Shown: positions 27,404 to 37,014 of the stretch, one piece after another | How the letters are laid out: the number at the start of each line of letters is the position of its first letter | Position numbering within the stretch: the stretch's first letter is position 1 | Source of the DNA: Sulfurimicrobium sp963779055 | GTDB taxonomy: Bacteria; Pseudomonadota; Gammaproteobacteria; Burkholderiales; Sulfuricellaceae | Length of the DNA stretch: 64,000 nt | Assembly (NCBI GenBank): GCA_963779055.1 | Contig: CAVZWN010000004.1 | Coordinates: 682,001 to 746,000, forward strand | Direction: 5' to 3' | Translations under genes and position numbers: made by a program | The notes under the pieces: model-generated | Databases searched by the model: none | Told to the model about the DNA's origin: nothing | Seen by the model: the letters and a program-made list of their open reading frames with translations, nothing else

Positions 27404-28586
27404 ATGAACGCTTTTCAATCACCTCCGCCGATGCTGTACCTCACCCACGCCCGCGTCGTGCTGGCCGACACCACGCTCGATGACGCCGCCGTGCTGGTGG
27501 CGGACGGCGCGCATCGAAGCCATCTGCCCGAACGCGGCGCCGCAGGCGCGCGCGAGATCGACCTGACGGGGCGCATCCTGATGCCGGGCATGATCGACCT
27601 GCATTGCGATGCGCTGGAGAAGGAGGTCGAGCCACGTCCGGGCGTGCACTTCCCGCTCGACTTCGCGTGTGCGCAGGCCGACAAGCGCAATGCCGCCGCC
27701 GGCATCACCACGGTGTTTCACGCGCTGTCCTTCGCCAACCACGAACTCGGTGTGCGCAACAACGGCTTCGCCGCCGAGATCGCCCGCGCGGTGGGCGCCT
27801 GGCAGGCCGCATGCGCTGGTGGACAACCGCGTGCATGCACGCTACGAGGTCACCGACGAGACGGCACCTCCGTTCCTGATCGAGCTGCTGCGCCAGGGCC
27901 ATGCGCACCTGCGTCAGCTTCATGGACCACACGCCCGGGCCAGGGGCAGTTCAAGGACGTGACGGCGTTCCGCGAGCTACCTGGCCAGGAGCTACAAGAC
28001 CAGCGAGGCCGAGTTCGACGCCATCGTCGCGCGCAAGCAGGCCGCCGCGCTGGGGCGCAGCCGACGCATCGCGCAGGTGGCGCAGGTCGCGCGTGAGTGC
28101 GACGTCGCGGTGGCCAGCCACGACGACGACTCGCCGGAGAAGGTCGAGGCCATCGTCGCTTTCGGCGCGGCGATCTCGGAGTTTCCGGTCAACCTGGAAA
28201 CGGCGCGTGCCGCGCGGGCGCGGGGACTGGCCACGCTGTTCGGTGCGCCCAATGTGCTGCGTGGCAAGTCGCAGTCGGGATCGATGCGCGCACTCGACGC
28301 GGTGCTGGAAGGGGTGGCCGACTGCCTGTGCGGCGACTACTCGCCGGCCGCGCTGCTGCCCTCGGTGCTGCGCCTGCCGGAACTGGCCGGCATCGGTCTG
28401 ACGAGGCCGTGGCCCTGGTGACCGCCAACCCGGCGCGCGCAGCGGGGCTGGCCGACCGGGGCCGAATCGCAGTCGGCCTGCGCGCCGACCTCGATCGCGG
28501 TGAAGGCACTGGGCGGCTTGCCGCAGGCCGAATTCGTGTGGGTGCACGGTGCGCCGGCGCGTCGCGCACACTTCGACCACGCCTGA
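27404..28586 (+). CDS. phnM: PhnM, RPnTP diphosphatase (several frameshifts)
   Basis: An amidohydrolase-superfamily enzyme that removes diphosphate from the ribose-triphosphonate intermediate. Landmarks across frames are GRILMPGMIDLHCDALEKEV (metal site), NAAAGITTVFHALSF, VSFMDHTPGQG-like, VAVASHDDDSPEKV, AISEFPVNLETA and NVLRGKSQSGSM, with a C-terminal VTANPARAAGL. Frame changes occur near 27512, 27810, 27920, 27985, 28050, 28400 and 28495. The restored frame stops at TGA 28584-28586. Confidence 0.83.
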
Positions 28587-28604
28587 GACCGACACGAGTC
28601 CGCC

Positions 28605-29168
28605 ATGAAACGTTGATCTACGTCATCGGCCCATCGGGCAGCGGCAAGGACAGCCTGATGCGCTACGCCCGCGAACGGCTGGCCGACGACCCGGCCGTCC
28701 AGTTCGCGCACCGCTACATCACGCGTGCGGCCGACGCCGGCGGCGAGAACCATGTGGCCTTGACCCGCGAGGAGTTCGAAGCCCGACGCCAGCGCGGCTG
28801 TTCGCGCTGGGCTGGCGCAGTCACGGACTCGACTACGGCATCGGCATCGAGATTCACCAGTGGTTGGCCAAGGGCGTTACGGTGGTCGTCAACGGCTCGC
28901 GCGAGTACCTGCCCGAGGCGCGGGCTAACTACCCGGAACTGCTGCCGGTCTGGATCGAGGTGAACCGCGGACGTGTTGCGCGAACGGCTGCTGGTCCGTG
29001 GCCGTGAGATCGGCCGAAGAGGTCGAGCCGCGGCTGGCGCGGCATCACGCATTGCAGGCAGGCCGCCGCGACGGCGAAACCGTTTGCAACGACGGCGCGC
29101 TGGAAACTGGCGGCAACCAGCTGGTCGAACTGATCCGCCGCCACTTGGTCGCACTGACGTGCGCGTGA
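28605..29168 (+). CDS. phnN: PhnN, ribose 1,5-bisphosphate phosphokinase (frameshifts)
   Basis: A guanylate-kinase-like P-loop enzyme making PRPP. Segments: LIYVIGPSGSGKDSLMRYAR (P-loop), FAHRYITRAADAGGENHVAL, and, in another frame, WRSHGLDYGIGIEIHQWLA and VNGSREYLPEARANYPELLP. After ATG 28605 a missing A turns MKTLIYV into a TGA in the fourth codon. Further shifts lie near 28800, 28970 and 29010. The stop overlaps the phnP start. Confidence 0.8.
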
Positions 29169-29924
29169 CGTTCCTTGGCACTGGCGCGGCGGGTGGCGTG
29201 CCGCTCTACGGCTGTCCATGCGCCGTCTGCGAGTGCGCCCGCGCGCAGCCGGAAACACGCGCCGCCCCTGTTCGGCGCTGATCGAGTCGGGCGGCACCCG
29301 CGTCCTGATCGACGCCGGCTTGATCGACCTGCATGAGCGCTTCGCGCCCGGCAGCCTTTCCGCCATCGTGCTGACGCACTTTCACCCCGACCATGTGCAG
29401 GGCCTGTTCCACCTGCGCTGGGGAAAGGTACACCGATTTCCGTGTCACGCTCCGCCGGACTCGGAGGGCTGCGCCGATCTCTACAAAATCCCGGGTCTGC
29501 TGGATTTCAGCCGCACTCCAAGTTCGATCCGTCAGTGGGAGCGCTGTACTTCACGCCGCTGCCGCTGGTGCACTCGAAAGCCACCTTCGGCTATGCGGTG
29601 GAAGGCCGACGGGCACTCGCTTCGCCTATCTCACCGACACGCTGGGACTGCCGCCGCACACCGAGGCTTTCCTGCAAGACTGGCAAGCCGACGGTCTGGC
29701 GATCGACTGCAGCGACCCGCCGCAGGAGACGCCCAAAAACCACAACGACTGGAATGCAGCCCAGGACGTGATCGCGGCGGTCGCGCCGAAGCGCGCCTGG
29801 CTCACCCACATCGGCCACGCGCTCGATGCCTGGCGAATGCGAAAATGCCATGGCGCTGCCCGAAGGTATTCAAGTCGCCGCCGATGGCGAGGTCATTGAT
29901 CTGGTCGGCAAGGGGCCCTTGTGA
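29159..29924 (+). CDS. phnP: PhnP, cyclic phosphate phosphodiesterase (frameshifts)
   Basis: A metallo-beta-lactamase-fold enzyme that opens 5-phosphoribosyl 1,2-cyclic phosphate. GTG 29159 gives MRVTFLGTGAAGGVPLYGC with the PhnP-specific zinc cysteines (GCPCAVCECA). The metal motif THFHPDHVQGLFHLRWG follows, then HSKATFGYAVEG, FAYLTDTLGLPPHTEAFLQ and LTHIGHALDAW across frame changes near 29265, 29430, 29515, 29615 and 29830. The stop shares GTGA with the next gene. Confidence 0.82.
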
Positions 29925-30767
29925 CGGAAGCTGGCCTGGCTATCGCCGCCTCCGTCCTGATGCACGTGACTTGGAATCTGCTGGCTCGCCATCAACCACG
30001 CGAGACGTTCGCCCTGTGGTGGGTGCTGCTGGCCCATCTGCTGGTGCTCGCACCCTGGGGAATGGTCAGCCTGCTGAACGAGGTGACCTGGACGGTTTCT
30101 TTCGCGTTGTTGCTGACCGTATCGGCCACGGCAAACGCCTTCTACTTCATCGGGCTTCGACATGCCTACCACCACGCGCCGGTAGCATTGGTGTATCCGT
30201 TGGTACGCAGTTCCCCGGTGATGATCGCCGTGTGGAGTCAGTGGATTCTTCGGGGAGCAATTGGGCTGGAATGCCTGGGTGGGCATCGTCATCAGTGTGC
30301 TTGGGCTGATGATCCTGGCGCTGACCGGACGCAACGGGAGTGATCGCAAGGCATTGCCGTGGGCTGTGCTGGCCATGCTCTCGACCAGCGTGTATTCCCT
30401 TAGTGACAAGGCGGCCACCGCGCATATCCAGAGTTTCGGTGGATTGCTCGGTTTCATCTCGTTTGGCTACTTCGCGGCTTGGGTCGTGTTGACGCTGGAC
30501 CTGCGGCGCAGCGAAGGCGTATGGATGCCACGGCAACGCCTGAGCTGGCCGCTCATGCTCATCGGTGGACTGTGCGTGGGCCTCGCCTATGTGCTGGTGA
30601 TACACGCCATGCGCACCATGCCGGCCGCCGTGGTGGTGACTTTCACCAACGCCGGCATCGTTTTGGCAACCCTCGCTTCCATCGTTGTTTTCAAAGAGCG
30701 GGCTTTCTGGCAATGGCGGGTCGTCGCCGCCATCGTGATCTGCGGGGGGCTTGCGTTCATGAGGTGA
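29921..30767 (+). CDS. EamA-type membrane protein linked to phosphonate use (phn DUF6 family), one frameshift
   Basis: A ten-helix DMT-superfamily protein starting at GTG 29921, overlapping the phnP stop by four bases. One indel near 30255 separates the halves (WSQWILRGA and WNAWVGIVISVLGLMILALT). Gene order matches the phosphonate-utilisation-associated membrane protein family (TIGR03340). It may transport a phosphonate or a product; the substrate is unknown. It is the last gene of the apparent operon. Confidence 0.8.
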
Positions 30768-30852
30768 GGAAGCAACGGTTTCGTCTTGACTCATGTGAAT
30801 GTCCGTTTGAGCTACACCTTGGCCGGGCGTCAGGCTCTCCCTCTGTATGGCG

Positions 30853-31086
30853 TCAGGTTAGGGCCGCTTTCGGCCTTGTCTGACGTTCTTCGCTCAACTT
30901 CTTAGACTTAAGATCGCAACCGCGCAATTTGCTATCGATTGCCAGGTTAAACAAGGCAAGGTCGCGGTCGGAGTGCTCGTTCTGAAGATGCAACCGGATT
31001 GCCCAAATATCCTTGGGCTTGAGGGGCGGCTTTTGCCCAATCAGCCTACCCTTGTTCCAGATTTCGCGCTTTTGGGTGGTATCCAT
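30853..31086 (-). pseudogene. N-terminal remnant of a tyrosine recombinase/integrase
   Basis: Residues 1-57 (MDTTQKREIWNKGRLIGQKP, then LKPKDIWAIRLHLQNEHSDR and LALFNLAIDSKLRGCDL) match the N-terminus of short phage-type integrases. After GCDL the similarity ends abruptly and the frame closes about 20 residues later, so the catalytic domain with Arg-His-Arg-Tyr is missing. It lies 85 bp beyond the phn block, consistent with a scar of past site-specific integration. Confidence 0.75.
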
Positions 31087-31631
31087 AGCAGACTCCTTGG
31101 TTGTTGATCGGAATCTGATTGATAGCTTATGTCGAAACGGTCGCCATCTAGCCTTTCACCAACGGCGGGAAGGTGAACGACACCGGACATTCGAATGGGT
31201 CTGTCTCTACGGCCGCTCAGGCCGAGTTGCCGACCTACGAAGGATTTCCTGGATTGGCCGCTTTGTGTTCAATAAGCAGCCAAATTACTTCCATTTGACA
31301 TCAGACGGCTTCGTGTCGGTAGTGTGAGTTCGTGATTTTGAAAAGCTGCCGTTCACCATGATTTTCAGGCAGAAGCCCCTGACAGTCCGCTCAGGCCGAG
31401 TAGTGGTCTGCTCACGGCAGTCAGCCCATCGGCCATTGCGCTGGCAGTTGGATTTTTTGTCATCCAAAGCCAGCTAACTGCCCTGAGTGCTCGCTGGAGG
31501 AGCATAGGGTTCGTAGGCAACGTTTTTGCCATTCACTCGGCATGTAAAATTACGGCTGGAAAGTTAGCCCCCTAAGCCGCACAAAATACTCTTGCATCCA
31601 AGCCAATAACCAATTCGTAGTGACTGCACAT
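31087..31631. other. Intergenic region, nothing recognised
   Basis: About 545 bp of lower-GC sequence with only short, biased-free open frames. No RNA gene, terminator or terminal repeat is apparent. It continues the probable right flank of the phn island. Confidence 0.5.
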
Positions 31632-31853
31632 CTACTTGTTGATGGTCGTTCCACTTGCTCGTTGTGCGGCAAGTTCCTTCAGGTAATCCCCAATATCCCA
31701 TTCACAACCGCCACAGCCGGAAAGCGCGCCCGTCCATCTGGAAATGGCCTGTATATCCATACCCTGTTCAAACAGGCTTTGAATGTAGCCTCGTTTGGTG
31801 CCACTGCAATGACACATGACTTGATCCACAGAGCAGGAAGGCTTCGTTTCCAT
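31632..31853 (-). CDS. BFD-like [2Fe-2S] domain protein
   Basis: A 73-residue protein with CHC near the N-terminus and CGGC near the C-terminus, about 32 residues apart, and the helical pattern between them (GYIQSLFEQGMDIQAISRWTGALS). This is the cysteine layout of bacterioferritin-associated ferredoxin and related BFD [2Fe-2S] domains. ATG 31853 is preferred over the TTG just upstream. It stands alone, so its partner is unknown. Confidence 0.65.
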   Translation of the reverse strand: METKPSCSVDQVMCHCSGTKRGYIQSLFEQGMDIQAISRWTGALSGCGGCEWDIGDYLKELAAQRASGTTINK

Positions 31854-32142
31854 CAATTTTGACTATCGGATTAATTGAGCCCATTTTAACACCCCGAGAG
31901 TCGAGCGCTCCATCGTGCAAATAATCGGGCTATCGCCGTTTGAATCGCCAACGATTCACTAGACAGTTTTCAGCCTAATTGTCCGATGTCAGATTACGGT
32001 GATTGGCCGCTTATGGATCATAAAGCTGCCATTGATGATGAACGCGTCATCAGGCGGGGGGGTGTCGAACTCGGCCAATCAACATCTGGTCATGAGAATA
32101 CGCATGGGCAGGCATCTGCGCCTCGCCCCTGTTTCAGCCCGT

Positions 32143-33729
32143 TCAGTTAAGCATGGCGCCGCGGATCGCGTAGTAAAACAGCGCTCCAAGGAGTGCAGAA
32201 GCGGGCACGGTAATGACCCAGGCAGCGGCAATCCTCAGCAATTGCGAGCGTTTGACCAGTTCGCCACGGTAAACCTTGCGCAAGCCCTTGCGCTCCTTGG
32301 AGGAAAACAGTTCCGGATTTGCGTGGGCCTTGGCTTGCTGTTTCAGGGCTTCCAGCATCCTGCCTTTTTCCAGGATCGGCGCCTTGTCAAAGCGCTTCAG
32401 GTAGTCTTCGATGGCGGCCTGGTCGCCCTCCTGATGATGCGACAGGATTTCATCGACCATGCGCGCGTAATTCGATTTGAGATATTCGCGCAGGAATCCG
32501 ACGCCGAAGATGCCCCCGACAGCGATGTGAGTTGAGCTGACCGGCAGCCCGAGCTGGCTGGCGATGATCACGGTGATAGTCGCCGCCATGGCGACGCAGA
32601 AGGCGCGGGTCTGGTCGAGCTCGGTGATTTCAGAGCCCACGGTACGGATCAGTTTGGGGCCGAACAGCGCCAGGCCGATAGCGATGCCGATGGCGCCAAC
32701 CATCATCACCCAGAGGGGGATGGTCGCCGCATCGCCGATGCTGCCGTTGCCGCCCAGCACGTCGGCGATAGCTGCAAGCGGTCCGATTGCATTCGCCACG
32801 TCATTCGCGCCATGGGCGAAACTCAGCAAGGCAGCTGCGAAGATGAGCGGAACGGTGAACAGGGAATTCACGCGTGCCTTGTCTGTTATGCCAGCGACGG
32901 CCGGGGCGCGGGATTTCCGGTCGATGCCCGGACGAACCAGCAGGAAAACGACAAAGGCGACGACCAGTCCCACCAGAGCGGCGGAGATGAAATCCACCTT
33001 GATGAGTGCGCGAACCCCCTTGAGTATCAGGTAGGTGGTGAAGGACCAGGCCATGAAAGCCACGAGCAGCGGCACGGTACGCCGCGCGGCGGCCATCATC
33101 TCGCTCTGGTAAGTGACCTGGCGCTTGATCAGATAAAGGAAGGCAGCAGCGATAATGCCGCCCATGACTGGGGAAATCACCCAGCTGGCGGCGATGGCGC
33201 CCATTTTGTCCCAGTTTGCGATGCCCCAGCCACCGGCTGCAATACCGGCACCAAGCACACCGCCGACAATGGAATGGGTGGTTGAAACGGGCGCGCCGAC
33301 GGCGGTCGCAATGTTGAGCCAGATCGCACCTGCAAGCAGGGCAGCCATCATCAGCCAGACGAAGACATCGGCGTTGGCAACCGCATCCTGGGAGATGATG
33401 CCGCCCCGGATCGTCTGCACCACATCGCCGCCCGCGATCAGTGCGCCGGCAGCTTCACAGACCGCGGCGATGATGAGGGCGCCGACCATGGTCATCGCGC
33501 GCGAGCCGACAGCCGGACCGACGTTGTTCGCGACATCATTGGCGCCGATATTTATGGCCATGTAGCCGCCGATCATGGCCGCCACGATCAGCAGGAAACT
33601 GCCGCCACCCTGGACCCAGGTGTAGAACATGATGCTGATAATAAAGAGCAGGGCGATGCCGAACCGGAACAACTCACGTTGCCCCTTGCGCGTGGCGCGT
33701 TCGATTTTATTGATGTCGGTGATTTTCAT
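32143..33729 (-). CDS. pit: PiT-family inorganic phosphate (or sulfate) permease
   Basis: A 528-residue membrane protein with the duplicated PiT signatures NIGANDVANNVGPAVGSRA near the N-terminus and SFAHGANDVANAIGPLAA in the second half, plus PVSTTHSIVGGVLGAG and LPVSSTHIAVGGIFGVG. It should import phosphate with a cation; some PiT members carry sulfate instead, which sequence alone cannot exclude. It is monocistronic and close to the phosphonate cluster. Confidence 0.88.
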   Translation of the reverse strand: MKITDINKIERATRKGQRELFRFGIALLFIISIMFYTWVQGGGSFLLIVAAMIGGYMAINIGANDVANNVGPAVGSRAMTMVGALIIAAVCEAAGALIAGGDVVQTIRGGIISQDAVANADVFVWLMMAALLAGAIWLNIATAVGAPVSTTHSIVGGVLGAGIAAGGWGIANWDKMGAIAASWVISPVMGGIIAAAFLYLIKRQVTYQSEMMAAARRTVPLLVAFMAWSFTTYLILKGVRALIKVDFISAALVGLVVAFVVFLLVRPGIDRKSRAPAVAGITDKARVNSLFTVPLIFAAALLSFAHGANDVANAIGPLAAIADVLGGNGSIGDAATIPLWVMMVGAIGIAIGLALFGPKLIRTVGSEITELDQTRAFCVAMAATITVIIASQLGLPVSSTHIAVGGIFGVGFLREYLKSNYARMVDEILSHHQEGDQAAIEDYLKRFDKAPILEKGRMLEALKQQAKAHANPELFSSKERKGLRKVYRGELVKRSQLLRIAAAWVITVPASALLGALFYYAIRGAMLN

Positions 33730-33795
33730 GATCGATTTTCTAAGAATGGAATTTCAACAGTGCTTGTGGAAGTATCGTAGTCCTGACAGTCACAG

Positions 33796-35868
33796 TCAAT
33801 CCGGCGCATTCAGGATGTGCTTCTTCATCTTGCCCATGACGTGCATTTCGCACGCCCGGCAGTCGAATTTCAGCGTCAGGCGCTCTTTTCCGTTCAGCAG
33901 CGTCATCGGTTCGGCGCGCACCTGGCCCTGCACGCCGGTGACCCCCTTGGCCTGCTTGGGGCACAGGCTGAACGAGTAGCGCAGGCAGTGCTTGGTGATC
34001 ATCAGCGACACCTCGCCGGTTTCCTCATGCGCCTCGTAGGCGGCCGCGATCAGCTTGACCCCGTGCCGCTCATAAAAGGCGCGCGCCGCCCGGTTGTAGA
34101 CATTGGCGAGGTAGGAGAGCGTTTCATCCGGGTAGGCGGCGGGCGGCTCCACGGCGGGTTTGCGTGCCGGACGCACATAAGCGGCGAGCCGTGCGGCTTC
34201 CAGTTGCTCGACCGCATCGCGGCGCAGCTTGTTGGCCAGCGAGGATGGCACGAACCAGGGCTGGCGCCAGTCGATAGTGAGTGCCTGCAACACGAAAAGG
34301 GTGTTGCCGAAGCGGTCGAGCTGTGCGCGCAATGCGGACTCGGCTTCGGTCGCATTCTGCGCAGCTTGCTTGTCGAAAATGGCACTGGCTGTCGCGCTGA
34401 TGCCGTCACTGTCCTCCAGCCTCAGGGTGAATCCGTCGTCGCTTTCAGCGAAGCATGCGCTCACATCGATACGCCGCTCGGCAGATTTCTTCGTCAGTGC
34501 TTGGTCCCAGGCATGGTCGCGGTTACGGCTGAGCAGCACCCCTGCTTTCAGGCCCGGCAAATTGCCAACCGGCTCATTCGGCCACACGCGCCAGAGATTG
34601 CCTTTTCCCACCCGCTCAGCGCGGTTGGCCTGGATGCCGGCCACTTCGCGCTTGTGCAGGTAGGTCAGACCGTCGCCATTGGCAAGCGGCTCGTCGGCTT
34701 CCAGTTCGAACCAGTCAGGCCCGATGCGCGTCACCGTGCCGAGCGGGACGCCGACAAAGGCCGGGGTGTCGAAAGCGCCAATGTCGGCCTTGCGCCCGGT
34801 GGAGAAATAGTCGGTCGAACCGCGGTGAAAAGTCTTGTCCGGATTGGGCGTGAACAGCAGTTGCGTGCGACCGCTCGAAGCGGCCGCCAGTTCGGGCCGC
34901 TCGGCCAGTACCCCGTCGATCAACTGGCGGTAGTGGCCGGTGATGTTCTTGACGTAGGCGGCCTCCTTGTAGCGCCCCTCGATCTTGAAGCTCTGCACCC
35001 CGGCATCGACCAGCGCGCGCAGGTTGGCGCTCTGGTTGTTGTCCTTGACCGACAGCAGATGCTTGTCGAAAGCCACCACGCGCCCCTGGTCGTCCTGCAG
35101 GGTGTAGGGTAGACGGCAGGCCTGCGAGCAGTCGCCGCGATTGGCGCTGCGCCCGGTTTGCGCGTGACTGATGTAGCACTGGCCGGAAAAGGCCACGCAT
35201 AGCGCACCGTGGATGAAGTGTTCGATTGCGGTATCGGCCGGTACGGCCGCACGCACAGCGGCAATCTGCTCCAGCGTCAGTTCGCGCGCCAGGACGATCT
35301 GGGAAAATCCCACGTCGGCCAGGAAACGCGCTTTTTCCGGGGTGCGAATATCGCACTGGGTCGAAGCGTGCAGGTCGATAGGCGGCAGATCGAGTTCCAG
35401 CAGCCCCATGTCCTGCACGATCAGCGCATCGACCCCGGCATCGTAAAATTCGTGGATCAGGCGGCGCGCGGTTTCCAGTTCGGCATCGTGCAGGATGGTG
35501 TTGAGGGTGACGTAGATGCGCGCCCGGTAGCGGTGCGCGAATTCCACCAGCGCAGCGATCTCGCTGACCGTGTTGACCGCGTTGTGGCGCGCGCCGAACG
35601 ACGGGCCGCCGATGTAGACCGCATCGGCACCGTGCAGGATGGCTTCGCGGCCGATTGCGGCGGTTTTGGCCGGGGCGAGCAGCTCAAGGGCTCTAACCCC
35701 TCCAGGCCCCCTAACCCCTCCCAACCTCCCCTTGTGCGAGCATCCGCTGCGCGGATTGCCTGCTTGACCCATTTCAGGGGAGGAGACAACCGGCCTCCCC
35801 CCTGACAAGGGGGGATTGAGGGGGGTTGTGGGTTTGGGGTTTGGGTATGATCTATCAAGAGGCATCAA
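33796..35868 (-). CDS. rlhA: RlhA-type U32 family protein, 23S rRNA 5-hydroxycytidine synthase
   Basis: The U32 core starts at ALELLAPAKTAAIGREAILH and shows GADAVYIGGPSFGARHNA, VTLNTILHD, IVQDMGLL, HASTQCDI and the cysteine-rich FSGQCYISHAQTGRSANRGD then CSQACRLPY. The long C-terminal DUF3656-like half ends with a CLRYSFSLCPKQ and DCRACEMHV cysteine set. This layout fits E. coli RlhA (YdcP), not the shorter TrhP. The first 60 residues are encoded by a dispersed C/G-rich repeat and look unrelated to the family, so the start is uncertain. It overlaps nadA by 14 bp. Confidence 0.82.
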   Translation of the reverse strand: MMPLDRSYPNPKPTTPLNPPLSGGRPVVSSPEMGQAGNPRSGCSHKGRLGGVRGPGGVRALELLAPAKTAAIGREAILHGADAVYIGGPSFGARHNAVNTVSEIAALVEFAHRYRARIYVTLNTILHDAELETARRLIHEFYDAGVDALIVQDMGLLELDLPPIDLHASTQCDIRTPEKARFLADVGFSQIVLARELTLEQIAAVRAAVPADTAIEHFIHGALCVAFSGQCYISHAQTGRSANRGDCSQACRLPYTLQDDQGRVVAFDKHLLSVKDNNQSANLRALVDAGVQSFKIEGRYKEAAYVKNITGHYRQLIDGVLAERPELAAASSGRTQLLFTPNPDKTFHRGSTDYFSTGRKADIGAFDTPAFVGVPLGTVTRIGPDWFELEADEPLANGDGLTYLHKREVAGIQANRAERVGKGNLWRVWPNEPVGNLPGLKAGVLLSRNRDHAWDQALTKKSAERRIDVSACFAESDDGFTLRLEDSDGISATASAIFDKQAAQNATEAESALRAQLDRFGNTLFVLQALTIDWRQPWFVPSSLANKLRRDAVEQLEAARLAAYVRPARKPAVEPPAAYPDETLSYLANVYNRAARAFYERHGVKLIAAAYEAHEETGEVSLMITKHCLRYSFSLCPKQAKGVTGVQGQVRAEPMTLLNGKERLTLKFDCRACEMHVMGKMKKHILNAPD
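35690..35825. repeat. C/G-rich dispersed repeat cluster within the 5' end of rlhA
   Basis: Several units of the CCCCTCCCAACCTCCCCTTG and CCCCCCTGACAAGGGGGG type occur together, the same family as at 206-281. They lie inside the open frame before the conserved U32 core, and could be either an in-frame insertion or an untranslated leader. Confidence 0.75.
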
Positions 35869-36952
35869 GCATGCGTTGCAACGACAGGCGCGCCATCTCG
35901 GCTTCCTGTGGCGGCACCTTGATCTGGTTCACCACCTTGCCTTCTGCCAGATTCTCCAGAATCCAGGCCAGATGCTGCGGGTCGATGCGCGCCATGGTGG
36001 AGCACATGCACACTGTCGAGCACATGAACTGCACGGTCTTGTCTTCCCGCTTGTACTGGTTGGCCAGGCGGTTGACCAGATTCAGCTCGGTGCCCACCAG
36101 CCAGTGCGTACCGGGTCTGGATTCGGCGATGGTGCGGATGATGTATTCGGTCGAGCCGACATAATCCGACAACTGGCACACCTCGAAGCTGCACTCGGGG
36201 TGGGAAATCACCAGCCCGTCCGGATGCTGTTCGCGGAATTTGTGGATGTGCTGCGGCTGGAACATCTGGTGTACCGAGCACAGCCCTTTCCACAGGATGA
36301 TTCTGGCTTTTCTGATCTGCTCCGGCGTGAGCCCGCCCATCGGCTGGTCGTAGTCCCACAACACCATCTCATCGAGCGGAATGCCCATTTTGAAACCGCT
36401 CCAGCGACCCAGGTTCTGGTCCGGGAAGAACAGCACCTTCTCGCGTTGAGCGAACGACCATTCGAGAATCCTGGTTGCGTTGCTGGAGGTGCAGACGATG
36501 CCGCCATGCTCGCCGCAAAAGGATTTCAGGTCGGCGGCGGAATTGATGTAGGTGACCGGCGTGATATTTTCATCCGGATCGAGCACCGTTTTCAGTTCGC
36601 GCCAGGCACGCTCGACCTTGGCCAGCGAGGCCATGTCCGCCATGGAACAGCCGGCGGCAAGATCGGGCAGGAGGGCGATCTGTTCCGGACGCGACAGGAT
36701 ATCCGCCACTTCGGCCATGAAGTGCACGCCGCAGAAGACGATATATTCCGCCTCGGAAGACGCAGCCAGACGCGAGAGCTTGAGCGAATCGCCGGTGAAA
36801 TCGGCATGGCAGATCACATCGTCGCGCTGATAGTGGTGCCCCAGAATGACCAGGCGTTTGCCCAGCCGGGCCTTGGCGGCAAGAATACGCGCCTGGCAGT
36901 CGCCATCCGGCATCTGGCTGAATTTGTCGAAAGTAATGGGGCTGACTTGCAT
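35855..36952 (-). CDS. nadA: Quinolinate synthase A
   Basis: NadA condenses iminoaspartate with dihydroxyacetone phosphate to form quinolinate in NAD synthesis. The 365-residue protein shows LGHHYQRDDVICHADFTGDS, IVFCGVHFMAEVA, AGCSMADMA, CTSSNATRI and HPECSFEV. A C-terminal CSTVCMCSTMARI segment is near the conserved third cluster cysteine. Length and motifs match the long proteobacterial NadA. The next gene on this strand is rlhA. Confidence 0.95.
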   Translation of the reverse strand: MQVSPITFDKFSQMPDGDCQARILAAKARLGKRLVILGHHYQRDDVICHADFTGDSLKLSRLAASSEAEYIVFCGVHFMAEVADILSRPEQIALLPDLAAGCSMADMASLAKVERAWRELKTVLDPDENITPVTYINSAADLKSFCGEHGGIVCTSSNATRILEWSFAQREKVLFFPDQNLGRWSGFKMGIPLDEMVLWDYDQPMGGLTPEQIRKARIILWKGLCSVHQMFQPQHIHKFREQHPDGLVISHPECSFEVCQLSDYVGSTEYIIRTIAESRPGTHWLVGTELNLVNRLANQYKREDKTVQFMCSTVCMCSTMARIDPQHLAWILENLAEGKVVNQIKVPPQEAEMARLSLQRMLDAS

Positions 36953-37014
36953 GGCGTGGCTTCAAATCCGGGAAAATTAGCAATCGCTAAACTTACCAGA
37001 ATATGAGGAAAAAA

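Noticed and set aside
18680..31200. AATGTCCG octamers on both sides of the phn block as possible attachment repeats
   Set aside because: Eight bases is too short, the copies have unrelated flanks and mixed orientation, and none sits at a tRNA.
32000..32535. Plus-strand frame overlapping the end of pit
   Set aside because: Antisense to a clear PiT permease and without recognisable features.
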